From positions 2,728,001 through 2,792,000 of the forward strand of contig WWBZ02000082.1 in NCBI GenBank assembly GCA_011503125.2: 64,000 bases of DNA, read 5' to 3'. Under the pieces are notes generated by a model. It did not search any database. It was not told the DNA's origin and saw only the letters and a program-made list of their open reading frames with translations. A program made the translations under genes and the position numbers. Each line of letters opens with the position of its first letter. The first letter of the stretch is position 1. The DNA comes from Botryosphaeria dothidea. Taxonomy: Eukaryota; Ascomycota; Dothideomycetes; Botryosphaeriales; Botryosphaeriaceae. Of this stretch, positions 22,592 through 32,952 are shown in pieces.

Positions 22592-23205
22592 GGAGCATAT
22601 CAACGACGTGACAAGACAGACACAGATAGGGTTCTCTGGGAAAATGTACTATAGATCAAACATGACGAATAAAATATAAATTAGTAGAATGATTTCTACG
22701 TGCTAGCTGTGCGGTGTCTCTCGCAGGATGGGAGGCTAGAAGTGCAGACTTGTCTGAGGGTGAGGTGAGGCGCATGTCCAACTACCCGCTACTCTATATT
22801 TATCGCGAATACAAACTCTCCCATACCAAGATGGCCAGTATACGGGGCAGTCTCCGGACCCATGCCGTATCACAAGAACCTTAAAGACTTTAAACCCGCA
22901 GAGTCGTGATCACAGGGTTACCTCTTCGGGTCGGATTACCTCACGTGCACAAATTCGAGTCGCGCCGGTGTTATACTTCGGTTCCTACACCACAACACTA
23001 TTCAGTGAGGAATAATCCGGCAGCAGAGTTTCTTTTTGCTTTTTTATTTTCCTTCCCGAGATACACCCTCCGCCTAATGCGGTTAGTTAGCGTTGTTTCG
23101 ATGTCAACTGCTCACGCCTGTTCAGTGCACGATTCGATTGGCTCAGGTCAAAAATACATTAACTATTTTTATCGACTCATTCTATTCCCACACGCATGAT
23201 TCTCT
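22592..23205. other. Convergent 3' region
   Basis: 614 nt between the kelch and arabinofuranosidase stops, more AT-rich than the genes. A TTCGAGTC tRNA-like B-box around 22965 was examined and rejected. Nothing else is seen. Confidence 0.55.
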
Positions 23206-25527
23206 TTACAAGTCGAATTGCAGGACAGTGATCGAGTGGAGCGGCACGTTCCAAATGAAGCTTCCGTTGGAGGACTTGGCAGGCAGGGCAGTCCCGTTGC
23301 CGCCAAGCGGGAAGGGTACAATGGCCGTCTGGTTGTTGACGTAGTTGAAGCCGCTGATGTCGTCGTTCTGCATGATCGTGCCGTTCACCTTGCTGTAGGC
23401 CGCGTCGATGCTGACGCTGAGAGGGAGGGTGCGATTGCCGGCGTTGATGACCTGGATTGCACGAATTAGTGATACTGCCGCGTGTACTCTAATTGAATGA
23501 TGTCAACTGACCTTGAGGTATATGGAGCCCGTCTCCTCCTCGATGCTGCTCTGCCAGTACAGCGGGTTGAAGTCGCCCTGGGTGTTTGTGATGGGCAGGG
23601 TTTGCGTGCCGTGGAAGTGGGCAAACAGCCACTGCTGCCAGTAGCTGGTGCTGAGCACCGTCTTGCTGGGGTCGGCCTCGAAGCTGATCATATCGGGCGT
23701 CCAGTTGTACCAGTTGCGGTTCTGCAGGCTGGGCGCGTACGAGTTGAGCTTGACGGTGTTGGGGTTGCGCTCGGCCCCCAGCGCGTAGATGCCCTCGGCG
23801 ATGGCCGAGATCATGCGCGGGTAGTACACGTGGATGTCACTAGGGTTCGAGAAGTTGACGACACCGTCAGGCGTGTCGACTTGGTACACACTGTACTCGC
23901 CAAGCAGAACGCCGACATCTTCGTTGTCGGTCGAGGTCTGCCAGTTGTCATAAAAGTCGAAGTTCTCGAGGAAGTAGCTCGGTTCCTGGGCAGATGAGTT
24001 AGCATGGTTAGATCGGAGTGAACGGCCGGGGACTTACCTCGTAGTGGTGAGTGTCCCAGTAAGCTCCAGCGGGAATGTCAATCGTGTAATCAGGGTTCTC
24101 GTTGTATGCAGAGGAGATATAGGTGATGTTCGGATACTTTGCCTTGAGTCCTTCGTACATGTACAACCAGCGGCGCGGGTACGTACTTGAGAACCAGTCC
24201 TCGTTACCAATCTCAATAAAATTGATCTTGAAAGGCTCCGGGTGTCCATGTTCGGCGCGGAGAGCTCCCCACTTGGACGAGGTGTCACCAGTGACATACT
24301 CGAGTTCATCCAGAGCCTCCTGGAGAACTTCGCCCATCCGATCTTGTGGCCAATCCGTACCAGACTGGCCCCAGACATCAAGGGAGAAACCCGCGTACAC
24401 GGCAAGCACCGGCTCAATCTCCATGTCCTCGCACCACTCGAGATATTCGACGAGACCCAGCCCGTCCGTGTTGTAGTAGTTCCAGTTACCAGGGCGGCCG
24501 GGACGGTCCTTGAGCGGGCCAATCGTCTTCCACCACTTCCAACGCTTACCAACAGAGACTCCTTCGAGGTTGTTGCCACCTGGGAAGCGTAGGAAGCGCG
24601 GCTTCATGTCGTAGAAAGCCCCCGCGATGTCTTTCCGGAGGCCATTTGGCCGATCTTTGAAGGTCTCGGGGAAGAGAGAGAACATAGAGAAGTACAGAGT
24701 TTGGCCAGCAACTTCGGAAGCGTCCATTGTGAGGGCAAACGTGTTGTTCGAGTTGGGAGCAGTTACGGTGTTGACAATCGAAGCGTTCAGCTGGGTATAT
24801 CCGAGGACAGGTACGTCCACAGGACCAATCTGCTCCGAGACAAAGACCTCACCCGTGAGGTTCGAGCGCAACGAGACTGTGAAAGTTGTCTGGTTGTTGA
24901 GATAGCGGGGTTGATTCGCGGACACGTAGAAGGAAGCATTATAGGTCTGGGGCGAGACGTCCACTCCCCACCAGCCGTAGTTCAGGACACCAACTTCACC
25001 CGTCGCGTTCGCTGGAACATCGATCTGCAGGGATGTAGGCAGAGCGTCGGAAAGAGGATGAAGAACGTCCAATGTCAACCGTACATTCCCAATTGGAGCC
25101 CACCCAGTCAGGACGGGCCCGTAGGGAACAACTGGGTTCTCACTGTCAATGATAACATTGCCAGTAAGACCGTCTACAGCTCCAGGAACAATGTTTGAGC
25201 CTAGAATTTTTTAGCGCAGCATTCAATGGATTCTCGGAATAGGTACGGACCTTGGAAGGCCCTGTTCGTTAGCAGCTCTGCGTAAATGCCACCGTCGCCA
25301 GAATGGCTAATATCTTCGTGCATCAAGCCATACAGAAAGGGAGCTGTCTTGTTGCGGAGAGACGTGTCTTTCGTATTGATCTCCAGAGCTACGCTGCTGA
25401 CATTTGTTGCTGTAGCATTGATGAATGGAGCAGCCGAGACCTGACGCGCTTGGCGAGGAGTTCGAGCATAAGCTGAGGGTAAAAGAACGGCAAGGCCAAT
25501 GAGGCCTGCTGAAACGGAGCTCAGCAT
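23206..25527 (-). CDS. Secreted GH51 alpha-L-arabinofuranosidase (AbfA-like)
   Basis: Removes terminal arabinose from arabinan and arabinoxylan outside the cell. Minus-strand exons 25527-25251, 25200-24038, 23985-23512, 23451-23206; 719 aa, somewhat longer than the roughly 630-660 aa I recall for Aspergillus AbfA. The signal peptide is residues 1 to about 21, ending in SAYA; a dibasic-like RQARQ follows. Catalytic motifs: general acid/base in FIEIGNEDW (about E426) and nucleophile in VLLGEYSV (about E510). FLYGLMHEDISHSGDGGIYA and RFLRFPGGNNLEG are further GH51 signatures. Many Asn-X-Ser/Thr sites fit secretion. Upstream in-frame ATGs (to about 25581) would put hydrophobic residues before the signal and are less likely. 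An AraR-type site lies at 25795. Confidence 0.94.
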
Positions 25528-26304
25528 TGTGAGGGAGAAGGACAACAACAGACGAGGCGGGGGCACGGCAGAGAACAGCATAGCAGAAGAGGGGCACCTA
25601 CGGAGTCTAAATAGCACTGTGCATGCAATAGCGGAAATTTGTGCCGCGGGGACGAAGCGCGGCAGTCATTAATTAGAACATAGCTCGGCAGACGCGTCGT
25701 TGTCAGGCGGGCATGATGCAGGTACAGGATACTAGACACGAAAACGACGCGGTGGGCTGACAGATTTGAATGATAGATGACGGTTTGTGAAGACCGGGTA
25801 AATGACAATCCTTGCATTATGCGGAGAATATCTGGGGTACTTAGTGCAGCCACACGGAAGCGGCGCCGCTTTCTCTCTAGGCATTCGCTTTGATGAGCAT
25901 CTCCGCCGCACTAAACGACATGGAGGAAGGCCCACCATCGGTGCAAACGCCTCCGAAGTCTCTGGAGTAATTTTTCCGCGAGTCTCGTGTTCCTATGAAC
26001 GCCAACCGGGCTCTCGGGCGCCTTGCGTGCTGGATGCGAGAGGCGAGATGCACTAAAACGTTGATCGATCCACCGGAGACCCGGTGGGCCGCCAAAACGG
26101 CAAACAAAACGGACAAGGATAAAGGCCAGCGGTGGGAGAAGAATCATAAAGTGGCTTGATTTAAGGAGCATTCGCGGGAATCCTACGCCGGGCATTTACC
26201 TTATACGCCACAAAAGAGCCTCGATAAGAGACAGCCGCCCAGACTAGGTGCTGAACGCGATTACTTGACTCCAACCCAATGCTTTGCAACGGCCAAAACA
26301 CATC
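25528..26304. promoter_or_regulatory. Arabinofuranosidase upstream region
   Basis: 777 nt holding the GH51 promoter and the 3' end of the UBX gene. Includes the CGGGTAAA site at 25795-25802. No gene recognised. Confidence 0.5.
25795..25802 (+). promoter_or_regulatory. Candidate AraR/XlnR-type site CGGGTAAA
   Basis: Matches CGGDTAAW, which I recall as the AraR consensus in Aspergillus oryzae, and also GGNTAAA-type XlnR variants. It is 268 nt upstream of the GH51 start, on the strand opposite to transcription. Arabinofuranosidase genes are classical AraR/XlnR targets; binding here is inferred. Confidence 0.4.
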
Positions 26305-27887
26305 TTACTCTTCCTCCTCCTCATCGCTCTCAAGGTCTGTCCTCTCGACAATCAGATTGCCACTACGACCGATGCGTTCCCGGATGGTCCCCCCCTTCTC
26401 CAGGCCGAATTCTTCGCGCGGCATCGGTGAGACAAGAACGAACTTGTACTCGTGCTTATATGAAGAAGGCTTCTCCACTCCTGAGTCTGTCGAGCCTTCC
26501 TGTAGAAAATCGTAGCACTCGATGAAGGCGTAGAGCTCCTCAATCTGTGTTTCCGGAGCAAACCGCCTGACAATTCTGTCACCCGAAGGCATGCGCAGGC
26601 TGATCCGAACGATATCCTTCACGTCACTACCAGGCTCCGAAGCGATGGACTGTGCCCTCCACCTCCTCCATTGCTCAATGTTGCGTGCCTCCCTTTCCTT
26701 AGCCTCCTGCCTCTCATGTTCTTCTTGCTCAGCGCGTCTCCTTGCCTCTTCTGCTTCTCTCTTCTGCCGTGCCCTCTCTCTGTCTTGTGCGAGCGAACGT
26801 TCGTAGGCCGTGTCCTGAGCTTGGCGTATATTGCGCGCCGCTTGCTGCTCCGCCCTCGTGGCACGAACACGGTTCAGAGGTTCCGAGTTCTGCGCAATTG
26901 CGGTCTGCAGCCTTGACATAAAGGTGGAAGGTGGTGTTGGGCCGACTATGCGAGCAACAACAGACATGGCGGTAGATGAAACGGAGGGCGTGTGCACAAT
27001 CAGACCAGCGAAAGGAAGCTTGGTGCAGTTCAGTGCATTAGATACTTGATAGGCCTCAGCATCCTGAACGTTCCCAGCCCAAACGATGATGTTGTTCTGC
27101 GGATCCTTCAGAAAATTCACCACCTCAGGTGCCAGTAACGTGTCGCGAACGTGCGATGCAGTGTCATCGTGCTCCGGGGAAATCAAGATCACCAACAGGA
27201 ACTTCAGGTCCTTCTTGGCCAGATCAAATGCTTGCGCATAGCCACCCTCGAAAAACGGGAGCTCGTGACTTCCGTATTCTTCCTCAAACTCCCGTATAAA
27301 TCTCGCTGCGGTGTCTCGTGGGTTCAGGGTCCGGCGGCCGCTGGTGTCTCTTCTCCGCCCTTGCGAGGCCGCTCTGCTGGCGAAGAGGCGGGGCAGGAAG
27401 GGAAAAAGGTAGGAAAACAGGTTGAAGAAGCGGGACACAATGTTGTAGGCGAAACGGAAAGGGAATATGATGACGGAGAGCAGTAACGGGGCCTGCTGGG
27501 TAACTTGGCTTTCCGGCTGCGGCACGACACGGGGTGCGGGCTCGAGATTCCGCCTGCCTGCGGACGAGGAGCGCGAAGAGCTGCCGAAGCCGTTGGCGAG
27601 TGTCTCTCTCCTGCGGGGGTCCTGGGGCGCAGCGACGGGCTCCTCAGGAACGACGGGCTCGGGGGGCTCGCCATCGAAGAATCTAGCAATGGCGATCTTG
27701 GTGGAAGTTAACACACGACAGCATGTGGGGAATAGAAGCGCGGGGTGCGCACCTGGACGTTCCATTGGCAGCGCTGCAGCAGTGGTACGGCTTGCTCGAC
27801 GTTCTGGTCGGTCACGGCGGTGAATTGCTGGAGGGCCAACTGCTGGTCCTCGGACAGCTGGCCGATATCGACGCTGGACGCAGCCAT
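26305..27887 (-). CDS. UBA-UAS-UBX protein (FAF2/UBXD8-like ERAD factor)
   Basis: Recruits Cdc48/p97 to the ER membrane and lipid droplets for protein extraction. Minus-strand exons 27887-27753 and 27696-26305, 508 aa. Order: UBA-like domain (about 5-45, LSEDQQLALQQFTAVTDQNV); serine/proline linker; a hydrophobic hairpin (about 114-150, LLLSVIIFPFRFAYNIV) expected to insert monotopically in the ER; UAS thioredoxin-like domain (about 165-300); a charged coiled coil rich in R/E/Q (about 315-390); and a C-terminal UBX domain (about 400-495) with VRISLRMPSGDRIVRRF and an FxxPR-like VSPMPREEF loop for Cdc48. The protein ends in an acidic tail. The 56-nt intron joins CQWNVQ to IAIARFFDG. Divergent from PAN3 across 550 nt. 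Confidence 0.9.
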
Positions 27888-28437
27888 GTTACGGGCGGGG
27901 GCAGGCCGGGGCCGCGCGGCAGGCGACAGCGCAGACGGGACGGCGCAGGGCGTGCGGAGCTGAGGGCTCGAGGAGACGGGCAAGAACAATGAAGATTCGG
28001 GGCGCGAGCGGACCAGGTGTCTGTTCGTTGGATGCAGCGGAACGGCAGGCGGCTGGCAGCTGTATGACGCAGGCCGAAGGCGGTGACCAGGGTGGCTCGC
28101 GAAGCTTCCGATCAGAGCGGCCGTTCGGCGCTGGTGCTGGGGGCTCTGGCGCTGGCGCTGGCGCCGGCGCCGGGCTGCTCTGGCATCAGCGCACCTTCGC
28201 CCACCGTCTGTCCAGCTGGCCGACGCGCTGAAGGCGTTCGACCCTCACCACATCTGCCCGTGCCCTGCTCCCCGATGGATGGGCTTTGTTCGTCCGGTCC
28301 GCGACAACTCTGCCACAGCCACCCCGGCCCTGCCTCCGCCGCCGACTCGGGCGGCCGCCGCTCCCGCTCGCTCGACTTGTAGCCTCCCTCACCCCGCGCG
28401 CCTGCTCGACCATGCTGCATGAACTCCTCCTGCGCTG
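27888..28437. promoter_or_regulatory. Bidirectional promoter, UBX gene / PAN3
   Basis: 550 nt, GC-rich, with a degenerate GCTGGC-type short repeat at about 28127-28178. No gene recognised; the glycine/alanine-rich frames across it come from the repeat. Confidence 0.5.
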
Positions 28438-30731
28438 ATGGCAGCAATTGGAGGAAGCCCGGGTGACAGCCGCCGGGCAGTCGCTTCGCCGAGACCCAAC
28501 AAAGGACGTGGTACTGCTCCGATCCTCCACCACCCCATCCCCCAATCTCCCCGCCGCCGCTGCTGACCGCGCCGCCCCAGACTACAACCCCAAGAGCAAC
28601 ATCCTCTGTCGGAACGTCACCATCTACGGCCATTGCCGCCACGAGCACAATGGCTGCGTATTCCAGCACGATCCCTCCAAGATAGCCGGCGCCCAGGCCG
28701 AGAACGCAAAGAAGCGCTTCAACGTCGACTCGCCATCCTTCACTCCCCTACAACCATCCACCAACGGCGTCACCTCCTCGCCCCGCCAGACCACCATATC
28801 CCCCAAGGCCGCAAATGCCGCTGTCTTTACCCCCAAATCTGCCGTCAAGGCAAGCTTGGCTGTCCATGCGAAGGAGCCGACACCAGAGTGGCATGGGCAT
28901 GACTTCCAGGAGTTCGTGCCTCAAGGTTATGATGTTCAGGTAAGTTTTCCATGGAATCCTTCCTGGTTCTTCTTTCTTTTTCCCCAGCGGTTTGCCGCCG
29001 CCTGATTTCCAAGCTGTGCTTGTATCTCCTGAGCGTGTTTCAGCCTGTGCTAGTTTAGAGTCACTCAGCTACTGCTGGGTTCGGACAGCATGGCTTACAT
29101 ACGCTTTCCACATCAATACTTCTGGAATCTGCGTCGCGCTTGGTTCTGTCCTTCAAATCAGATGTCGTGTAAAGCCTAGCTTGAAACCTAACTACTCCCA
29201 GGGCGACAGCGCTGTCCAAGCTGCTGCTTTGAATCCCTACGAAACCTTCGCAGCATCCTCTGCTATGGGCGGCATGAGCCCTGCCAACCACCCTGCACAA
29301 CTCAACCCCTACACCCAAGATGCCGCCGCCATGGGTGGTGCCGCTTTCTTCCAGAACACGGCTGGCTTCACTCAACCTATTCAATATCACCTCTATGCTC
29401 CCATGGGCCCCCATTCAGAAAACCTACTGGCTTATCAGAAAACGACTCACGACTTTTTCATTCCTGATCATCTTCGGGAGGACTTGCAGCGCAAGTCGGA
29501 GGCCACTCGCCAGATCCTGCCCAACTCTTCTCTTCCCAGTGCTGTAGACCATTTCCACTCGCTTGTTCCATTGGACACGAACAACCAAAAGAACGCATCT
29601 CTTTTTGGACACCCAACTTGGGTTTACAAGGCCGTGTCGAGTAAAGATGGCCTGACCTACACTCTCCGAAGGCTTGAGGGGTATCGCTTGACCAGTGAGC
29701 AAGCTATATTCTCCGTCAGGCCCTGGAAACGCATTGATAACGGAAGTATTGTGGCCATTCATGACGCATTCACTACACGAGCATTCGGTGATAGTTCACT
29801 CATCTTCGTAACCGACTACCACCCCCTTTCCAAGACACTTTCGGAGCAACACCTCAACGTTTCTCCTCGCGGATACCACAACCGTGCGAATCCACACACA
29901 ATTCCGGAAGCAGTAATCTGGGGGTACATTGTTCAGATTGCTTCGGCCTTGAGGGCAATTCACAGCAATAACCTGGCGGCGAGGTTGATCCATCCTAGCA
30001 AAGTCCTGGTTACGTCAAAGAACCGGATTCGCCTCAACAGTTGTGCAATATTAGATTTGCTACACTTTGATAACATTCGCCCGATGCAGGAACTTCAGCA
30101 GGAGGACTTCCAGCAGCTCGGACGCCTCATTATCACAATAGCAAGCAACAACTCGATAAACCCAGTCAATGTGCAGAAGGCGTTGGACATTCTTTCCCGC
30201 AGCTACAGTAAAGACCTCATTGATTGCGTTTCGTGGCTCCTCAGTCCGCCACCAGCGGCGCAAGCCATCCAGACGCCAGGAGTTCCACTCAAAGACATTA
30301 CTACATTCATCCGCTCCATATCGGACAAAATGACCATCCTTCTTGATAACACATTCCATGCCGAGGACACGCTCACGTCGAACCTCGGACGCGAGCTGGA
30401 GAACGGCCGGCTGGTGCGGCTGATGGCCAAGCTCAACTTCATCAACGAGCGGCCCGAGTTCGAGAACAACCCGCAGTGGGCGGAGACGGGCGAGCGGTAC
30501 TACCTCAAGCTGTTCCGCGACTACGTGTTCCACCAGGTCGACGGGAGCGGGCATCCGGTGGTGGATCTGGGCCACGTGATCAACTGTCTCAACAAGCTGG
30601 ACGTGGGCAGCGACGAGAAGGTGTCGCTGGTGAGCAGGGACGAGCAGAACGTGCTGGTGGTCAGCTACAGGGAGGTCAAGAGGGGCGTGGAGCAGACTTT
30701 CAACGAGCTGATCAAGCCGAAGAGGAGGTGA
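28438..30731 (+). CDS. PAN3: PAN3, poly(A)-nuclease deadenylation subunit
   Basis: Regulatory subunit of the PAN2-PAN3 deadenylase, binding poly(A) and Pab1. Exons 28438-28510, 28581-28939, 29202-30731; 653 aa. The start MAAIGGSPGDSRRAVASPRP matches the usual fungal PAN3 N-terminus; the first 70-nt intron has a CTGAC branch and joins NKGR to DYNPKSN. A CCCH zinc finger follows (CRNVTIYGHC-RHEHNGC-VFQHD), then a PAM2-like FQEFVPQGYD before the second intron. The pseudokinase domain (about 250-510) contains YTLRRLEGYRL and IHPSKVLVTSKNRIRLN, where catalytic residues of true kinases are missing as expected. A coiled coil and the C-terminal knob end at FNELIKPKRR. The second intron (262 nt) is unusually long. 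Confidence 0.95.
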
Positions 30732-31816
30732 AGAATACAAGAAAAAGACTGCCATTCGTTGCGAGAGAAGGACACTACATAAGGCAAAAAAACGGTCTTC
30801 TGCTGGATGATGGTGGTGGGGTGGGGGTGGGGATGAATGCTGAATGGAAGGTTTTATTTTCTTCCGTTCTTGCTTTTGATGTAACGCCGGAACGTATACG
30901 TTTGACGGTGGCAGGGGTGGTGGGTGGATGAAATGGAATGATGATTGAAATGCTCGATCACAACTTTGGGTTGGAACTGTGGAGGGGGAGCGGGGGCTGT
31001 TTGGTAGAGACTCATTCATGAAATGCAAATCGATTCTACTGAAATAGTGTTGATGTTTTTGAGTGGCGTGGTCAGGACTGTCGCAGGCCGTTTTGGGGAT
31101 GGCGTCTCTTCATGAACCGCGGCGCCGGTCAAGTTTTTCAGGGCGAATATTCTGATTAGGTAATTACTCTGAGCAGAGAACAAGCAAGGCAGGTCTGAAA
31201 TATGTCATTTAGCCGAGGGAGGGTATTCTTAACTCAATCCGTCTTTAGTTTCGTCTCGACTTCGAGTCTTCGCATCGCGCACAGTTGCCAGAGGCATGGC
31301 TTTGAAACTAGAAGAAGCAAGACTAGCAGCCCGCTATCTGCTGAACACGGAGGGAGGGGATCATAGGTTGGACTGGCTGATATTCTCATGCATCACTGAG
31401 GGTGACTGGGGAGAAAAGAGAAGAAGCTCGGGTGGAGCATATGTGTATGTCGGAAGGTCAGATGTCAATCTCGACCTAAAAAAGAAAGGGGTTGCGAGAT
31501 GAGTGCTTTATGGGATCCAGAAAGTGAGCCTTCCCATTTCGAGCGCGGGTCGTTGCCAAATGAAATGGCATACTTTGTACTCCAGGAGTCATGATTATGA
31601 GCAGATATCGATCACTCACGATAAAGGTTGAAGGCAATCAGTTTTTAGTCAAACGCAATACATTATGAATTACTTAATTACATGATTCGTTCTACTGATA
31701 AAGAGGGAAAGAGGAAAGGTTTGGAAACGCTCGGTATTGACGCCCTTCGTGACTTGTCGAGAGCGAAGATGCTCTTAATTGTATGGGTTCGAAGGAGGGG
31801 TCTATTTTTGATGGCC
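30732..31816. other. Convergent 3' region
   Basis: 1.1 kb between the PAN3 stop and the secreted-protein stop, with purine-rich and TTTTA-type stretches. Open frames are short or are shadows of PAN3 (30060-31028 on -). No gene supported. Confidence 0.55.
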
Positions 31817-32952
31817 CTATTTGCCGACGAGGGACTTGCCAGGGTCCTGCTTGCTGAGGGCGTAGCCGTTGCTGACGGTGACGCTCCAGTAGCCGTCGTC
31901 GCGGTACTGGCCGACGTTGGTGTCCTCGCCGACGGTGTGGATGTCCTGGTACATGGAGCAGACCATGCCCTGGGGCTTGTTGACATCGGTGAGGATCCAG
32001 ACGTTGAAGAAGTTGCAGGCGTCGTACGAGTAGTGGTCGGCGTCGTTCACGATGGTGCGCTGGATGTGCTGCTTGTCGAAGGCGGTGGTCTCGGTGCAGA
32101 GCGCGGCGCACTGAGCGGGGTCGTAGACGTTGAACATGCGCATGCCAATGTAGCCCTTGGCCTGGATGGCGCCCTTCAGGGCGGTAGGGCCATCGAAGCC
32201 AGCGACGGTCTTCGGGACGAAGGTCTTCTTGTTGTAACCGTTGGAGGCGGTGATGACGACGTGGAAGTCATTGCCCCTCCACTGACCAACGTTGGTGGCA
32301 GTGTCCTTGTGGACGGGGAGACCCCAGAGACTGCACTTGAGGAGAGCCTGCGAGGCAGGGTTGCTGGGGTTTCCGGAAGTACCCGGGTCGCAGCTAGGGG
32401 CACGCTCAACGAAGACGTTGAAACCCATGCAAGTCGGGTCGCTGGAGCACTTCGAAGCACAAGTGCTGACGTCGTAGCTGTCAACACCGACCTTGAAGTC
32501 GGCGTTCAACAGAGTGTAGGTAATGTAGCCAGAACCCTCGGTGGCACCCTGCTGGCTCGTGAAAGCGGTGTTGTAATCACTGAGGGAACCAGCGCCGGAC
32601 GAGGCATCGGTGTAAGCAGTGTTCGCAAGGAAGTTTTCGGCAGTGTCAGTGCTGGAGGCAGTGGAGCAGGAGTTCCTCCTCTGGAGGCTCCTCTTAGAGA
32701 GAGCAAGAGGATCCTCGGTGGCCGCGGCGACCGCAGACGCCACAGCGGTGACGGAGTCGTAGGTCGCGGTGGGAGCAGCAGTACCGACAGGAATTTCGGT
32801 GGAAACGACTTGGGTAAGAAGCGCGTCGAAGTCGATGCTCTGAGAAGAAAAGAGGTCAGTACCAGTACCGTATGTGGCAGCCAAGTAGATGGTACCTGGG
32901 GAAGGGCAGCAGCAAGAGCCGCAAAGCCGGAGATAGCGAGGGCGGAGCGCAT
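31817..32952 (-). CDS. Secreted protein with duplicated Cys-containing modules
   Basis: No family name that I can assign safely. Minus-strand exons 32952-32896 and 32839-31817, 359 aa. Residues 1 to about 17 (MRSALAISGFAALAAALP) form a signal peptide. A pro-region with two dibasic sites follows (KR at 68-69, RR at 73-74), as cut by Kex2-type proteases. The rest is two related modules: the first has CASKCSSDPTCMGFNVF and ends TNVGQWRGNDFHVVITASNG; the second has CAALCTETTAF, CNFFNVW and ends TNVGQYRDDGYWSVTVSNG. The cysteine pattern recalls apple/PAN-like folds found in fungal surface proteins; that is a resemblance only. The intron is 56 nt (GTACCA donor, TTCTCAG acceptor). Likely extracellular or wall-associated. 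Confidence 0.8.

Noticed and set aside
22900..22980. tRNA-like B-box (ATTCGAGTC)
   Set aside because: First base of the B-box is wrong, the T-stem does not pair, and no acceptor or anticodon stem could be drawn.
30060..31028. 322-codon minus-strand frame
   Set aside because: Antisense shadow of the PAN3 C-terminus running into non-coding DNA.
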